Source: Christensenella tenuis (GTDB lineage Bacteria; Bacillota; Clostridia; Christensenellales; Christensenellaceae). Taken from it: a stretch of DNA of 64,000 nt. Under the pieces are notes generated by a model. It had not been told where the DNA came from and did no database searches. It saw only the letters and a list, made by a program, of their open reading frames with translations. The translations under genes and the position numbers were made by a program. The stretch covers positions 496,001-560,000 of the forward strand of contig NZ_JACOON010000001.1 in the NCBI RefSeq assembly GCF_014287795.1. The letters run 5' to 3'. Below, in pieces: positions 7,947 through 16,063 of this stretch. Position 1 is the stretch's first letter, and each line of letters opens with the position of its first letter.

Positions 7947-9488
7947 TTATTTTGCATAATCGGTTGTTCTCGTCTCCCGAATTACATTGACTTTAATTTG
8001 TCCGGGATAATCAAGTTCAGCCTCGATTTTTTTCACGATATCTCGTGCCAGCAAAGTTGTTCCTGCGTCGTCAATCTCTTCCGGTTTTACAATAATCCGA
8101 ACCTCGCGGCCCGCCTGTATTGCGTAAGATTTATCAACGCCTGCAAATGAATTTGCAATTTCTTCAAGATTTTCAAGACGTTTAATATAATTTTCCAAAG
8201 ATTCCCTTCTTGCGCCCGGCCTTGCAGCAGAAACTGCATCTGCGGCCTGCACAAGAACAGCTTCCACCGTTTTGGGCTCCACATCTCCATGGTGAGCTGC
8301 AATTGCGTTAATGATATCCGCATTTTCCTTATACTTCTTCGCAAGATCAGCGCCAATCTGAATATGCGGCCCTTCCACTTCATGATCAACCGCTTTTCCA
8401 ATATCATGCAGCAAGCCTGCACGCTTCGCAAATTTTGCGTTTGCTCCGATTTCAGCGGCCATCAGGGAAGCTAAATGCGCAACTTCAATCGAATGCTTGA
8501 GTACGTTCTGGCCATAGCTGGTACGATACTTAAGCCGGCCCAGAAGTCTGACAAGTTCGGGATGTAAGGAATGAATGCCTACATCGAACACAGCCTGCTC
8601 TCCGGCCTCCCGGATCTGCGTATCGACTTCTTTTTGAGCTTTATGCACCATTTCTTCGATACGTGCGGGATGAATCCGCCCGTCCACAATCAGCTTTTCA
8701 AGCGCGATTCTTGCAACTTCACGCCTCACCGGATCAAACCCGGAAAGAATAACCGCTTCAGGTGTATCGTCTATGATAAGGTCGATGCCCGTTGCCGTTT
8801 CCAGCGTCCGGATATTTCGGCCTTCTCTGCCAATGATTCTGCCTTTCATTTCATCATTGGGTAAATTGACTACGGATACTGTGCTCTCGGCAACATGATC
8901 CGCAGCACATTTCTGAATCGCCAACGACAAAATGTTCCTTGCCTTTTTATCGGCTTCATCCTTTGCTTTTTGCTCAATGTCCCGCAGCATGACCGCCATA
9001 TCATGGCGCGCCTCCTGCTCAACCTTTTCGAGCAGAAGCCCCTTGGCTTCATCAATCGTCATGCCCGAAATATGCTCAAGTTGCTCAAGTTGTTGGGCAT
9101 GAAGATTCGCAAGGTCTTCTTTTGTTTTTGTAATTTCTTTTGTTCTTTTGTTGATCTGTTCTTCTTTTTGTTCAATGCTGTCTAACTTTTTATCCAGCAG
9201 TTCTTCCCGTTGAACAAGTCTCTTTTCAATCTTTGTAATTTCATTTCGTCTTTCTCTTGATTCCTTGTCAAATTCGCTACGCAGCTTGTGAACTTCTTCC
9301 TGAGCCTCGAGAACCGTTTCCTTTTTGATAACTTCGGCACGCTTTTGCGCTTCGTCGATCAATTTCTTCACGGAATCCTCGGCACGGCCGATCTTTGATT
9401 CTGCAATGTTGCGCCTATAAAAATAACCAACAATGAGTCCAACAACGAGACCGCCTGCGCCTACGAGGATAGGAATCACCACATCCAC
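7947..9488 (-). CDS. rny: Ribonuclease Y
   Basis: Membrane-anchored endoribonuclease that starts mRNA decay in Gram-positives. The 513-residue protein has an N-terminal membrane helix (residues about 4-25), a long coiled coil rich in Lys/Glu/Gln (about 30-190), a KH RNA-binding domain (GRIIGREGRNIRTLE, about 215-230) and an HD metal-dependent nuclease domain (LLHDIGKAVDHE, about 350-365). GGGAGG lies 13 bases before the ATG, rather far. It has its own promoter and terminator and is monocistronic. Confidence 0.96.
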   Translation of the reverse strand: MDVVIPILVGAGGLVVGLIVGYFYRRNIAESKIGRAEDSVKKLIDEAQKRAEVIKKETVLEAQEEVHKLRSEFDKESRERRNEITKIEKRLVQREELLDKKLDSIEQKEEQINKRTKEITKTKEDLANLHAQQLEQLEHISGMTIDEAKGLLLEKVEQEARHDMAVMLRDIEQKAKDEADKKARNILSLAIQKCAADHVAESTVSVVNLPNDEMKGRIIGREGRNIRTLETATGIDLIIDDTPEAVILSGFDPVRREVARIALEKLIVDGRIHPARIEEMVHKAQKEVDTQIREAGEQAVFDVGIHSLHPELVRLLGRLKYRTSYGQNVLKHSIEVAHLASLMAAEIGANAKFAKRAGLLHDIGKAVDHEVEGPHIQIGADLAKKYKENADIINAIAAHHGDVEPKTVEAVLVQAADAVSAARPGARRESLENYIKRLENLEEIANSFAGVDKSYAIQAGREVRIIVKPEEIDDAGTTLLARDIVKKIEAELDYPGQIKVNVIRETRTTDYAK

Positions 9489-9576
9489 TTAGCAAATTCA
9501 CCTCCCATTCTTCCATATTCTGTTTTCAAATTTCAATTTGGCAAGTTTGTAATAATAACAAATACAACCAATATAT

Positions 9577-9605
9577 ATTGTATCTTTATTTGGAACCAAT
9601 GTCAA
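9577..9605 (-). promoter_or_regulatory. rny promoter
   Basis: On the minus strand, consensus TTGACA (9600-9605) and TACAAT (9577-9582) are 17 bases apart. The -35 overlaps the stop codon of the upstream flavoprotein gene. Confidence 0.85.
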
Positions 9606-10831
9606 TTAAATACGCTTGTTCCAGCAAGAAATCCGGTGGAAAATGCAATTTGAAGATTAAAACCGCCCGTTTTTGCGTCTACATCCATTACTTCGCCCGC
9701 AAAGTAGAGATTAGGCACCAGTTTGGACTCCATCGTAGATGGATTAATCTCTTTCACACATATACCGCCGGAGGTTACAATTCCTTCTTCAACGGGCCGC
9801 GTATCGGCAATGGCAATTGAAAACGCTTTGAGGCTCTTGCAAATATGCCCGCGTTCCTGCCGTGTAACGCTATGGATTTCCTTATTGGGGTCGAGATTAC
9901 TTTCCGCTAGAAACGAATGCACCATTTTGCCCGGCAAAAGCTCAAGCATAACGTTCTTAAGCTGTTTGTTTTTTGCCGCTTCAAATTCGCGTAACAGCCT
10001 CGCATCAATTTGTTCTATGTTAAGGGCCGGTTTCAAATCGATTTCCGCCCGCAGGGAAAGCGGCTGTTTTCTGTGGTCGATAAAACTGCTCGCAGAGAGT
10101 ACCACCGGGCCGGATATACCAAAATGCGTAAACAAAAGCTCCCCTTGCTCGGAATAAATTTTCTTATCATTCTGAAACAGTGTGAATTTCACATTTTTCA
10201 ATGTCAGCCCCTGCATCTTAGGGCAAATATGATGCAAATCCTCCATGGGAACAAGAGCCGGGTACGGCGGTATGATTTTATGGCCAAATTCCTCTGCAAA
10301 TCCATAGCCATCTCCCGTTGACCCTGTAAGCGGGTACGACTTCCCTCCTGTTGCGATCAAAACCGCACCCGCACGCATTGCAGAACCGTCGCCAAGGTGC
10401 AAGAGGAACGTCTCTTCCTGTTTTTCAATTTGCTTCACCGTAGTATTGAAGCGAAGCTTCGCACCGGATTTCCCGACGATGTGAAGCAATGTCTTGATTA
10501 CGTCGCTGGAACGGTCGCTCTGTGGAAACACCCGCCCCCCGCGTTCCGTCTTGGTACGTAAACCATTTTCATTCAGAAGCGAAATAAGATTATCATTGCT
10601 GAACGCATATAGCGCGCTCATCAAAAATTTTCCATTATGGACAATCTGCGGGAAAAAATCGCTGATATCGCAGTCATTGGTGATATTACAGCGTCCTTTC
10701 CCGGTGATAAAAAGCTTTTTCCCGGCTTTTTCATTTTTTTCAAGTACAACCGTGCGGATACCCCGTGAAGCAGCGGAATATGCAGCCATAAGTCCTGCGG
10801 CGCCCGCACCAATGATAATCAAATTATTCAT
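9602..10831 (-). CDS. HI0933/YhiN-family FAD-dependent oxidoreductase
   Basis: Flavoprotein with an unknown physiological substrate; some relatives (BaiN) act on bile-acid intermediates. The start at 10831 (MNNLIIIGAGAAG) gives 409 residues and is preceded by GAGG. The Rossmann FAD motif is GAGAAGLMAAYSAASRG (residues 8-24), followed by GKGRCNITND and a C-terminal GGICVKEINPSTMESK / LYFAGEVMDVDAKTGGFN, all family hallmarks. The start overlaps the stop of the upstream RpiR-type regulator by 8 bases, so the two are probably translationally coupled. Whether the regulator controls this gene is unknown. Confidence 0.88.
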   Translation of the reverse strand: MNNLIIIGAGAAGLMAAYSAASRGIRTVVLEKNEKAGKKLFITGKGRCNITNDCDISDFFPQIVHNGKFLMSALYAFSNDNLISLLNENGLRTKTERGGRVFPQSDRSSDVIKTLLHIVGKSGAKLRFNTTVKQIEKQEETFLLHLGDGSAMRAGAVLIATGGKSYPLTGSTGDGYGFAEEFGHKIIPPYPALVPMEDLHHICPKMQGLTLKNVKFTLFQNDKKIYSEQGELLFTHFGISGPVVLSASSFIDHRKQPLSLRAEIDLKPALNIEQIDARLLREFEAAKNKQLKNVMLELLPGKMVHSFLAESNLDPNKEIHSVTRQERGHICKSLKAFSIAIADTRPVEEGIVTSGGICVKEINPSTMESKLVPNLYFAGEVMDVDAKTGGFNLQIAFSTGFLAGTSVFN

Positions 10832-11714
10832 AAAGATCCTCGTCCGTAATTTGTGCGTCAAGTTCTTTTGTGGCATATACATCATTTGTCTGCCACAATT
10901 CCTCAAGGCGGTTAAAATTAGCGAATAAAATATCTTTTTTGCGAAGTCCCAGCATAATAATAAGAAGGTTAATTACCGCCAAGGGAGCAACGAACGAGTC
11001 TACGAACGAATTCATATAACTTTTTGCCGTCAACGAATAATCTGCGATTTGTGCGGGCGGCGAATCTTCATTGTCTGTAATCGCCACAACCTTACATCCA
11101 CAGTTTTTAAGATAAGTCATACCCTCAATGGTACGCATAGAGTACCGCGGGAAGCTGATTGCTATCGCTACGTCCTGCTCATTTGCCGTAAGAATCTGGC
11201 TGAATATATCACTTCCGTCGAAACGAATCAAACGAATATTCTCATTCATATAATTCATATAATATCGCAGGAATTCCGCAAGCGGTCCGCTGGAACGCGT
11301 GCCAAGAATATAAATTTTCCTCGCCTTATCAATGCTGTCAACAATGCGTTCCAGATTTTCCGTATCAATATGCTCGCGCGTAACGCGTAAGTTATTGATA
11401 TCTGTTTTAAAAGAAGCATTTACGACTTCGTCCGAACTCAGCCCTTCCATCATATTGAGGCGCTGTGCTGTTGTAAGCTTAGTTTGAATGACCTCTTGCA
11501 AATCTTTCTGAAGCTTGGGATATCCGTCATATCCGAGCGCATACGCAAAACGCACTACTGTAGATTCGCTCACCCCAACAAGTTTGCTAAGTGTTGCCGC
11601 CGTCATAAAAGCAGCCTTATCATATTCTTTTAAAATATAATCCGCAATCAACTTCTGCCCTTTAGACATTTTCGCATATTCGTTGTTGATACGGTCTATC
11701 ACATTCCCGACCAT
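10824..11714 (-). CDS. MurR/RpiR-family transcriptional regulator
   Basis: DNA-binding regulator sensing phosphosugars. The start at 11714 (MVGNVIDRIN) gives 296 residues; an ATG four codons earlier overlaps the GGAGG site that serves 11714, so it is disfavoured. An N-terminal RpiR helix-turn-helix (MTAATLSKLVGVSESTVVRF, about 37-56) is followed by a SIS sugar-isomerase domain (RKIYILGTRSSGPLAEFL, AISFPRYSMRTIEGMTYLK). No sugar genes lie beside it; it is co-transcribed with the flavoprotein, so its target may be elsewhere. Confidence 0.9.
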   Translation of the reverse strand: MVGNVIDRINNEYAKMSKGQKLIADYILKEYDKAAFMTAATLSKLVGVSESTVVRFAYALGYDGYPKLQKDLQEVIQTKLTTAQRLNMMEGLSSDEVVNASFKTDINNLRVTREHIDTENLERIVDSIDKARKIYILGTRSSGPLAEFLRYYMNYMNENIRLIRFDGSDIFSQILTANEQDVAIAISFPRYSMRTIEGMTYLKNCGCKVVAITDNEDSPPAQIADYSLTAKSYMNSFVDSFVAPLAVINLLIIMLGLRKKDILFANFNRLEELWQTNDVYATKELDAQITDEDLYE

Positions 11715-11754
11715 CGTTTCCTCCATGGATTGCCTTATCGCATTTAATGGCCTT

Positions 11755-11783
11755 ATTATAACAGGAAAACACTAAAAATGCAA
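11755..11783 (-). promoter_or_regulatory. Promoter of the RpiR-type regulator
   Basis: On the minus strand TTGCAT (11778-11783), 17 bases, TATAAT (11755-11760). It overlaps the 3' end of surE (stop at 11772), with no terminator between. Confidence 0.7.
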
Positions 11784-12560
11784 TTTTATCTGTTCTATCT
11801 TGCATTTCGAAGAGTGAATTTCTGTTTCATCTGTTTGATTCCATTTCAGCGGCGTCACTGTAATATAACCTTCACGATTCCATTTGATATCCGTTTCATG
11901 TTCTTCATTATACTCATCTTCAATCATGCGTCCGCTGATCCAGAAATAGTCTCTCCCAAATGGATCGGTTCTCCTGTCATAGGCCTCATCATACGCGCTG
12001 ATTCCCTGTTTGCAAAATTTGACACCCTTCATGGAATTTCGGGGCACTGCTGGAAAATTGATGTTGTAAATAAACTTTTTCAATATTCTGATTTCCAGTT
12101 GCCCAATCAGTTCTGCTGCCAGATCTGCTACTTCATCAAAATTAGTTTCTGCTTTTCCCTGTCCCCATACAAGAGCCTTGGAAAATGCAACCGCCGGAAC
12201 ATGAAGCATATTGGCTTCAAGAGCCGCGTTCACTGTTCCTGAATATGCAATATCTGATCCTAAGTTGGCTCCAGAATTAATGCCGGAAATCACCAGGTCT
12301 ATTTTATCTTCCAGTAAATGAGCCAGCCCCAGTTTCACACAATCCGCAGGGGTACCGGAAACGGCATATGCTTTCACGCCAAATTCTTCAATTTCTTTTA
12401 CGGTTAAAGGCGTATCCATTGTCAAAGCATGGCTGCAGGCGCTTTTTTGACTGTCCGGTGCAACTACGGTTATCTCGTGCCCGGTTTGGGCCATCGCCCG
12501 GGTAAGCGCACGAATCCCCTGCGCATAAATTCCGTCGTCATTTGTAATTAAAATGTTCAT
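11772..12560 (-). CDS. surE: 5'/3'-nucleotidase SurE
   Basis: Metal-dependent phosphatase acting on nucleoside monophosphates, cytoplasmic. The start at 12560 gives 262 residues beginning MNILITNDDGIYAQG, where the DD pair and later N of SGTPADCVKLG and ISGINSGANLG bind the metal. GGAGGAGG lies just upstream. The length is at the usual 250-270. It is separated from the decarboxylase operon upstream by a strong terminator and seems to have its own short promoter. Confidence 0.95.
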   Translation of the reverse strand: MNILITNDDGIYAQGIRALTRAMAQTGHEITVVAPDSQKSACSHALTMDTPLTVKEIEEFGVKAYAVSGTPADCVKLGLAHLLEDKIDLVISGINSGANLGSDIAYSGTVNAALEANMLHVPAVAFSKALVWGQGKAETNFDEVADLAAELIGQLEIRILKKFIYNINFPAVPRNSMKGVKFCKQGISAYDEAYDRRTDPFGRDYFWISGRMIEDEYNEEHETDIKWNREGYITVTPLKWNQTDETEIHSSKCKIEQIKLHF

Positions 12561-12579
12561 CGTCATCCTCCTCCATCCC

Positions 12580-12588
12580 ATTATAACA
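12580..12588 (-). promoter_or_regulatory. Extended -10 promoter of surE
   Basis: TGTTATAAT on the minus strand (12588-12580) is an extended -10 with no good -35. It directly follows the T-run of the upstream terminator, so the transcript would begin within about ten bases of the ribosome site. Confidence 0.5.
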
Positions 12589-12593
12589 AAAAA

Positions 12594-12617
12594 GAAGCCG
12601 CATAGAAATGCGGCTTC
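12594..12617 (-). terminator. Terminator of the decarboxylase operon
   Basis: GAAGCCGCAT/ATGCGGCTTC, a perfect 10-bp stem with a 4-base loop, followed on the minus strand by TTTTTT. It ends transcription a few bases after the oadA stop. Confidence 0.92.
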
Positions 12618-12628
12618 CCGTTTTCGTG

Positions 12629-14026
12629 TTATACTGGATGAATCATGTTGTCCTTGTCCAGCATTTCTGAATCCAACTTATATTGGTTCGCACGCCGGAA
12701 TTCAAAAAACTTCGGCGCAACCTGCGGGAACATCGCATAGGTTACGATATCCTCTTCTTGTTCCATCCATCCTTTGACTTCTTCCCGGTACTTGTCCAGT
12801 TCAGGAGGCAGCAAATCTGCCGGACGAACTGTGATGACTTCATCATCTCCGATGCACTTCTTCCGTACTTCCTCATTTACAGGTGCGGGCAACCTGCCAT
12901 ATTCGCCACGCAGCATTGCCTTGGACTCCTTCGTAACCATCTTGTAGCGCTCGCCCGAAAGAACATTGAGCACTGCCTGCGTTCCTACAATCTGGCTTGT
13001 CGGCGTTACAAGCGGTGGGTAACCGAAATCTTCACGTACGCGCGGCACTTCAGCCAAAACGTCCATCAGTTTATCTTCCGCACCCGACTGCTTAAGCTGG
13101 CTGATCAGGTTGGAAAGCATACCGCCTGGCACCTGATACAACAGCGTATTGATATCAATTCCAAGAACCTTAGGATCCAGGAATCCATCTGCTTTCAGCC
13201 GGTCTGCGACCTTGGTGAAATATTTTGCCGCTTCCGTTAACTTTTTCAGGTCAAGTCCCGTATCGTATTCCGTTCCCGCAAGCGTCGCAACCATCGATTC
13301 CGTTGCGGGCTGGGAGGTACCGTTTCCAAGCGGAGAAAGCGCCGTATCAATGATGTCGACGCCCGCTTCGACTGCTTTAAGGTAGGTCATATCGCCCACG
13401 CCGCTTGTGTTATGCGTATGCAGGTGGATCGGCACCTTCACATGTTTCTTCATTGCCGAAACGAGATTATAAGCCTCATATGGCAGCAACAAGTTGGCCA
13501 TATCCTTGATGCAGATAGACTTTGCGCCCATTTGTTCGAGCTCTTTGGAAAGTTCGATAAAATAATCAAACGTATGCACAGGGCTTGTCGTATAAGAAAG
13601 CGCAACCTCAGGCCATCCGCCGTAACGGTTGGTTGACTCGATCGACTGACGCAGGTTCCTCGTATCATTAAGCGCATCAAAGATACGGATCACATCAATG
13701 CCGTTTTTGCACGCCATTTTAACAAAGAAATCAACCACATCGTCTGCATAATGCTTATACCCAAGAAGGTTCTGCCCGCGCAGAAGCATTTGCAGCTTCG
13801 TGTTAGGCATCGCTTTTCTCAGCTTGCGCAAACGCTCCCACGGGTCTTCGTTCAGGAAGCGCAGGCACGCGTCAAACGTCGCGCCGCCCCAGCATTCGAT
13901 CGACCAGTAACCGATGCTGTCCATGAGGGGGGCAATCGGGAGCATTTCCTCCGTCGTCATGCGCGTCGCCGCCTGTGACTGGTGCGCATCCCTCATTATT
14001 GTATCCATGATATTTACTTTTGCCAT
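12629..14026 (-). CDS. oadA: Oxaloacetate decarboxylase alpha / pyruvate carboxyltransferase subunit
   Basis: Moves a carboxyl group between oxaloacetate (or pyruvate) and biotin. The 465-residue protein is the HMGL-like TIM-barrel plus the PYC_OADA conserved domain, with metal and substrate motifs DTIMRDAHQSQAATRM (residues 7-22), CIKDMANLL with the conserved Lys, and HLHTHNTSG. It lacks the C-terminal biotin domain found in classical OadA; biotin is carried by the separate 133-residue protein encoded at 15254-15655. An AGGAG site precedes the ATG. Last gene of a five-gene cluster; it could act as decarboxylase or as the 5S part of a transcarboxylase. Confidence 0.9.
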   Translation of the reverse strand: MAKVNIMDTIMRDAHQSQAATRMTTEEMLPIAPLMDSIGYWSIECWGGATFDACLRFLNEDPWERLRKLRKAMPNTKLQMLLRGQNLLGYKHYADDVVDFFVKMACKNGIDVIRIFDALNDTRNLRQSIESTNRYGGWPEVALSYTTSPVHTFDYFIELSKELEQMGAKSICIKDMANLLLPYEAYNLVSAMKKHVKVPIHLHTHNTSGVGDMTYLKAVEAGVDIIDTALSPLGNGTSQPATESMVATLAGTEYDTGLDLKKLTEAAKYFTKVADRLKADGFLDPKVLGIDINTLLYQVPGGMLSNLISQLKQSGAEDKLMDVLAEVPRVREDFGYPPLVTPTSQIVGTQAVLNVLSGERYKMVTKESKAMLRGEYGRLPAPVNEEVRKKCIGDDEVITVRPADLLPPELDKYREEVKGWMEQEEDIVTYAMFPQVAPKFFEFRRANQYKLDSEMLDKDNMIHPV

Positions 14027-14048
14027 AGTTTATTTCTCCTTCAGTTCA

Positions 14049-15221
14049 TTAGCCAAACAGCGAGAGCAGCACGCCTGCCGCCACTGCCGAGCCGATTACG
14101 CCCGCCACATTTGGGCCCATTGCATGCATAAGCAGGAAGTTGGACGGATTTTCCGCCTGGCCAACCTTCTGTGATACACGCGCAGCCATCGGCACTGCAG
14201 AAACGCCTGCCGAGCCAATCAGCGGATTTACTTTGCCGTGCGTCAGCTTGCACATGAGTTTTCCAAGCAGTACACCGCCGAATGTACCGAAGCCAAATGC
14301 AATGACGCCCAGCACGATAATACCAACCGTCGTTCCGGAAAGGAACACGGAACCGTTGGTCGTCGCTCCTACGGATACGCCAAGGAAAATCGTGACAATA
14401 TTCATCAATTCGTTCTGTGCCGTATTGGATAATCTGTCCACAACGCCGGATTCACGCATCAGGTTTCCAAGCATCAGCATGCCGACAAGCGGCGCTGCCG
14501 CCGGAACCAGCAAGGAAACAAAAATCGTAACCGCGACCGGGAAAATAATCTTCTCGCGTTTCGATACATGACGGAGCTGTTCCATCTTGATCGAACGTTC
14601 CTTTTTCGTCGTGCACAGCTTCATGATCGGCGGCTGTATAACAGGCACGAGTGCCATATAGGTGTATGCCGCCACCGCAATCGGCCCCAGGAATTCCGGT
14701 GCAAGCTTGGACGTAACGTAAATTGCCGTTGGTCCGTCCGCACCTCCAATGATACCAATGGATGCCGCTACGTTCGGATCAAACCCAACGAGCAGCGCCA
14801 GAATGAGTGCTACAAAGATACCAAGCTGGGCGGCCGCCCCAAGGAGCAAACTCTTGGGATTCGCAATCAACGGTCCAAAGTCTGTCATCGCACCCACTCC
14901 AAGAAAGATAAGCGGCGGATAAATGCCAAGCTTTACCCCGAGGTACAGATAATCAAGCAGTCCTGCCGTTCCCTGGAAATTTGCCCAGTCTACATGGCCT
15001 CCGGCAAATAGCTCCGTATGGTACATTTCCGCAATCGGCAGGTTCGTCAGCAACATACCGAAAGCGATCGGCAGGAGCAACAACGGTTCGAATTTTTTAA
15101 CAATAGCAAGATAAAGCAGCACACACGCGATACCTATCATTACCCACTGCTGCCAGTCGGTAGCATTAAAAAACCCGGTCGATTGCAAGAAATCGGATAA
15201 TGTTTCTCCAAAATTTTCCAA
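14049..15221 (-). CDS. oadB: Sodium-translocating decarboxylase beta subunit
   Basis: Integral membrane subunit that decarboxylates carboxybiotin and pumps Na+ outward. The 390-residue protein has about nine to eleven membrane helices and the diagnostic segments SIGIIGGADGPTAIYVTSKL (with the essential Asp of GGADGPT) and the C-terminal NPLIGSAGVSAVPMAARV and HAMGPNVAGVIGSAVAAG. The start is TTG (at 15221) with a strong AGGAGG ten bases upstream. This family serves oxaloacetate, methylmalonyl-CoA and glutaconyl-CoA decarboxylases, so it does not by itself fix the substrate. Confidence 0.93.
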   Translation of the reverse strand: MENFGETLSDFLQSTGFFNATDWQQWVMIGIACVLLYLAIVKKFEPLLLLPIAFGMLLTNLPIAEMYHTELFAGGHVDWANFQGTAGLLDYLYLGVKLGIYPPLIFLGVGAMTDFGPLIANPKSLLLGAAAQLGIFVALILALLVGFDPNVAASIGIIGGADGPTAIYVTSKLAPEFLGPIAVAAYTYMALVPVIQPPIMKLCTTKKERSIKMEQLRHVSKREKIIFPVAVTIFVSLLVPAAAPLVGMLMLGNLMRESGVVDRLSNTAQNELMNIVTIFLGVSVGATTNGSVFLSGTTVGIIVLGVIAFGFGTFGGVLLGKLMCKLTHGKVNPLIGSAGVSAVPMAARVSQKVGQAENPSNFLLMHAMGPNVAGVIGSAVAAGVLLSLFG

Positions 15222-15253
15222 AATGAATCAACCTCCTCTATAGTTTAGTCGTT

Positions 15254-15655
15254 TTAACCAATTACCACAAGAAGGTCTCCGGTTTCTACGGTAGCTCCTT
15301 TTGCAACGGAAATCGTCTTAACAGTTCCCGCATGAGGAGCCATGATTTCATTTTCCATTTTCATCGCTTCCAGAATAACCAGAATATCGCCTTCCGCAAC
15401 CTGTTTGCCTTCCGTTACCTGGATATCAAGGATGGTTCCGGGCATCGGTGCCGTGACCTTGGTGCCATCTGCCGGTGCTGCGGACGGAGCAGACGCAGCG
15501 GGAGCAGCTTGGGGTGCCGGAGCTGCTTGAGCAACAGGCGCTGCAGGAGCAGCAGCCTGAACGGGTGCAGCCGGAGCCGCCTGAGGTGCTGCTCCTACCT
15601 CTTCCACATCTACATTATAAGAATTTCCATTGACATTAATAATAAATCTACGCAT
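15254..15655 (-). CDS. Biotin carboxyl carrier protein of the decarboxylase
   Basis: Carries carboxybiotin between the carboxyltransferases and the membrane pump. The 133-residue protein has a short N-terminal part, an Ala/Pro-rich flexible linker (residues about 21-62) and a biotinyl domain with the biotinylation motif EAMKMENEI, Lys 99. This is the MmdC/OadA-gamma layout. It lies between the oadB and oadG-like genes. Confidence 0.93.
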   Translation of the reverse strand: MRRFIINVNGNSYNVDVEEVGAAPQAAPAAPVQAAAPAAPVAQAAPAPQAAPAASAPSAAPADGTKVTAPMPGTILDIQVTEGKQVAEGDILVILEAMKMENEIMAPHAGTVKTISVAKGATVETGDLLVVIG

Positions 15656-15682
15656 GTTTTATTACCTCCGAAATAAATTTAA

Positions 15683-16048
15683 TTACCAATTCGTGATCTG
15701 TGAATCCCGTCCCGCACGATTCCATGCCCTGGATCCACCTGTCCTTCTATAAGAGCGAATAACGAAAGGCGTTGAACTTCCTTCACTTTCCATTGCCGCC
15801 GCAACCGCCGCAGTCAGGACCGCAAGAAGTTCATCATCCTGCACCTGCACCGTAGGCATTTCCGGCAAAGGCTTTTCAATCGCCTTCTCTAGTTTTGATT
15901 CCGGCTTCTTACGATCTCTCAGAATGACTGATAAAATCATAATTACAACAATCAACAGGATTAGGCAGGCAAAAACAACTACAAGCCCGAGTGCCGTTGT
16001 TTCACCGGCTATGGATAATTTTTCAGCTAAACTTAGTCCACTGTTCAT
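15683..16048 (-). CDS. Decarboxylase small membrane subunit (OadG/MmdD family)
   Basis: Anchors and stabilises the Na+-pump complex. The 121-residue protein has one N-terminal membrane helix (residues about 18-42), an acidic/Pro linker, and the conserved tail FVIRSYRRTGGSRAWNRAGR followed by DSQI, typical of OadG/MmdD proteins in Clostridia. GGTGG precedes the ATG, and the gene follows the acyl-CoA carboxyltransferase by 15 bases. Confidence 0.88.
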   Translation of the reverse strand: MNSGLSLAEKLSIAGETTALGLVVVFACLILLIVVIMILSVILRDRKKPESKLEKAIEKPLPEMPTVQVQDDELLAVLTAAVAAAMESEGSSTPFVIRSYRRTGGSRAWNRAGRDSQITNW

Positions 16049-16063
16049 GGCGATCCACCTTTC

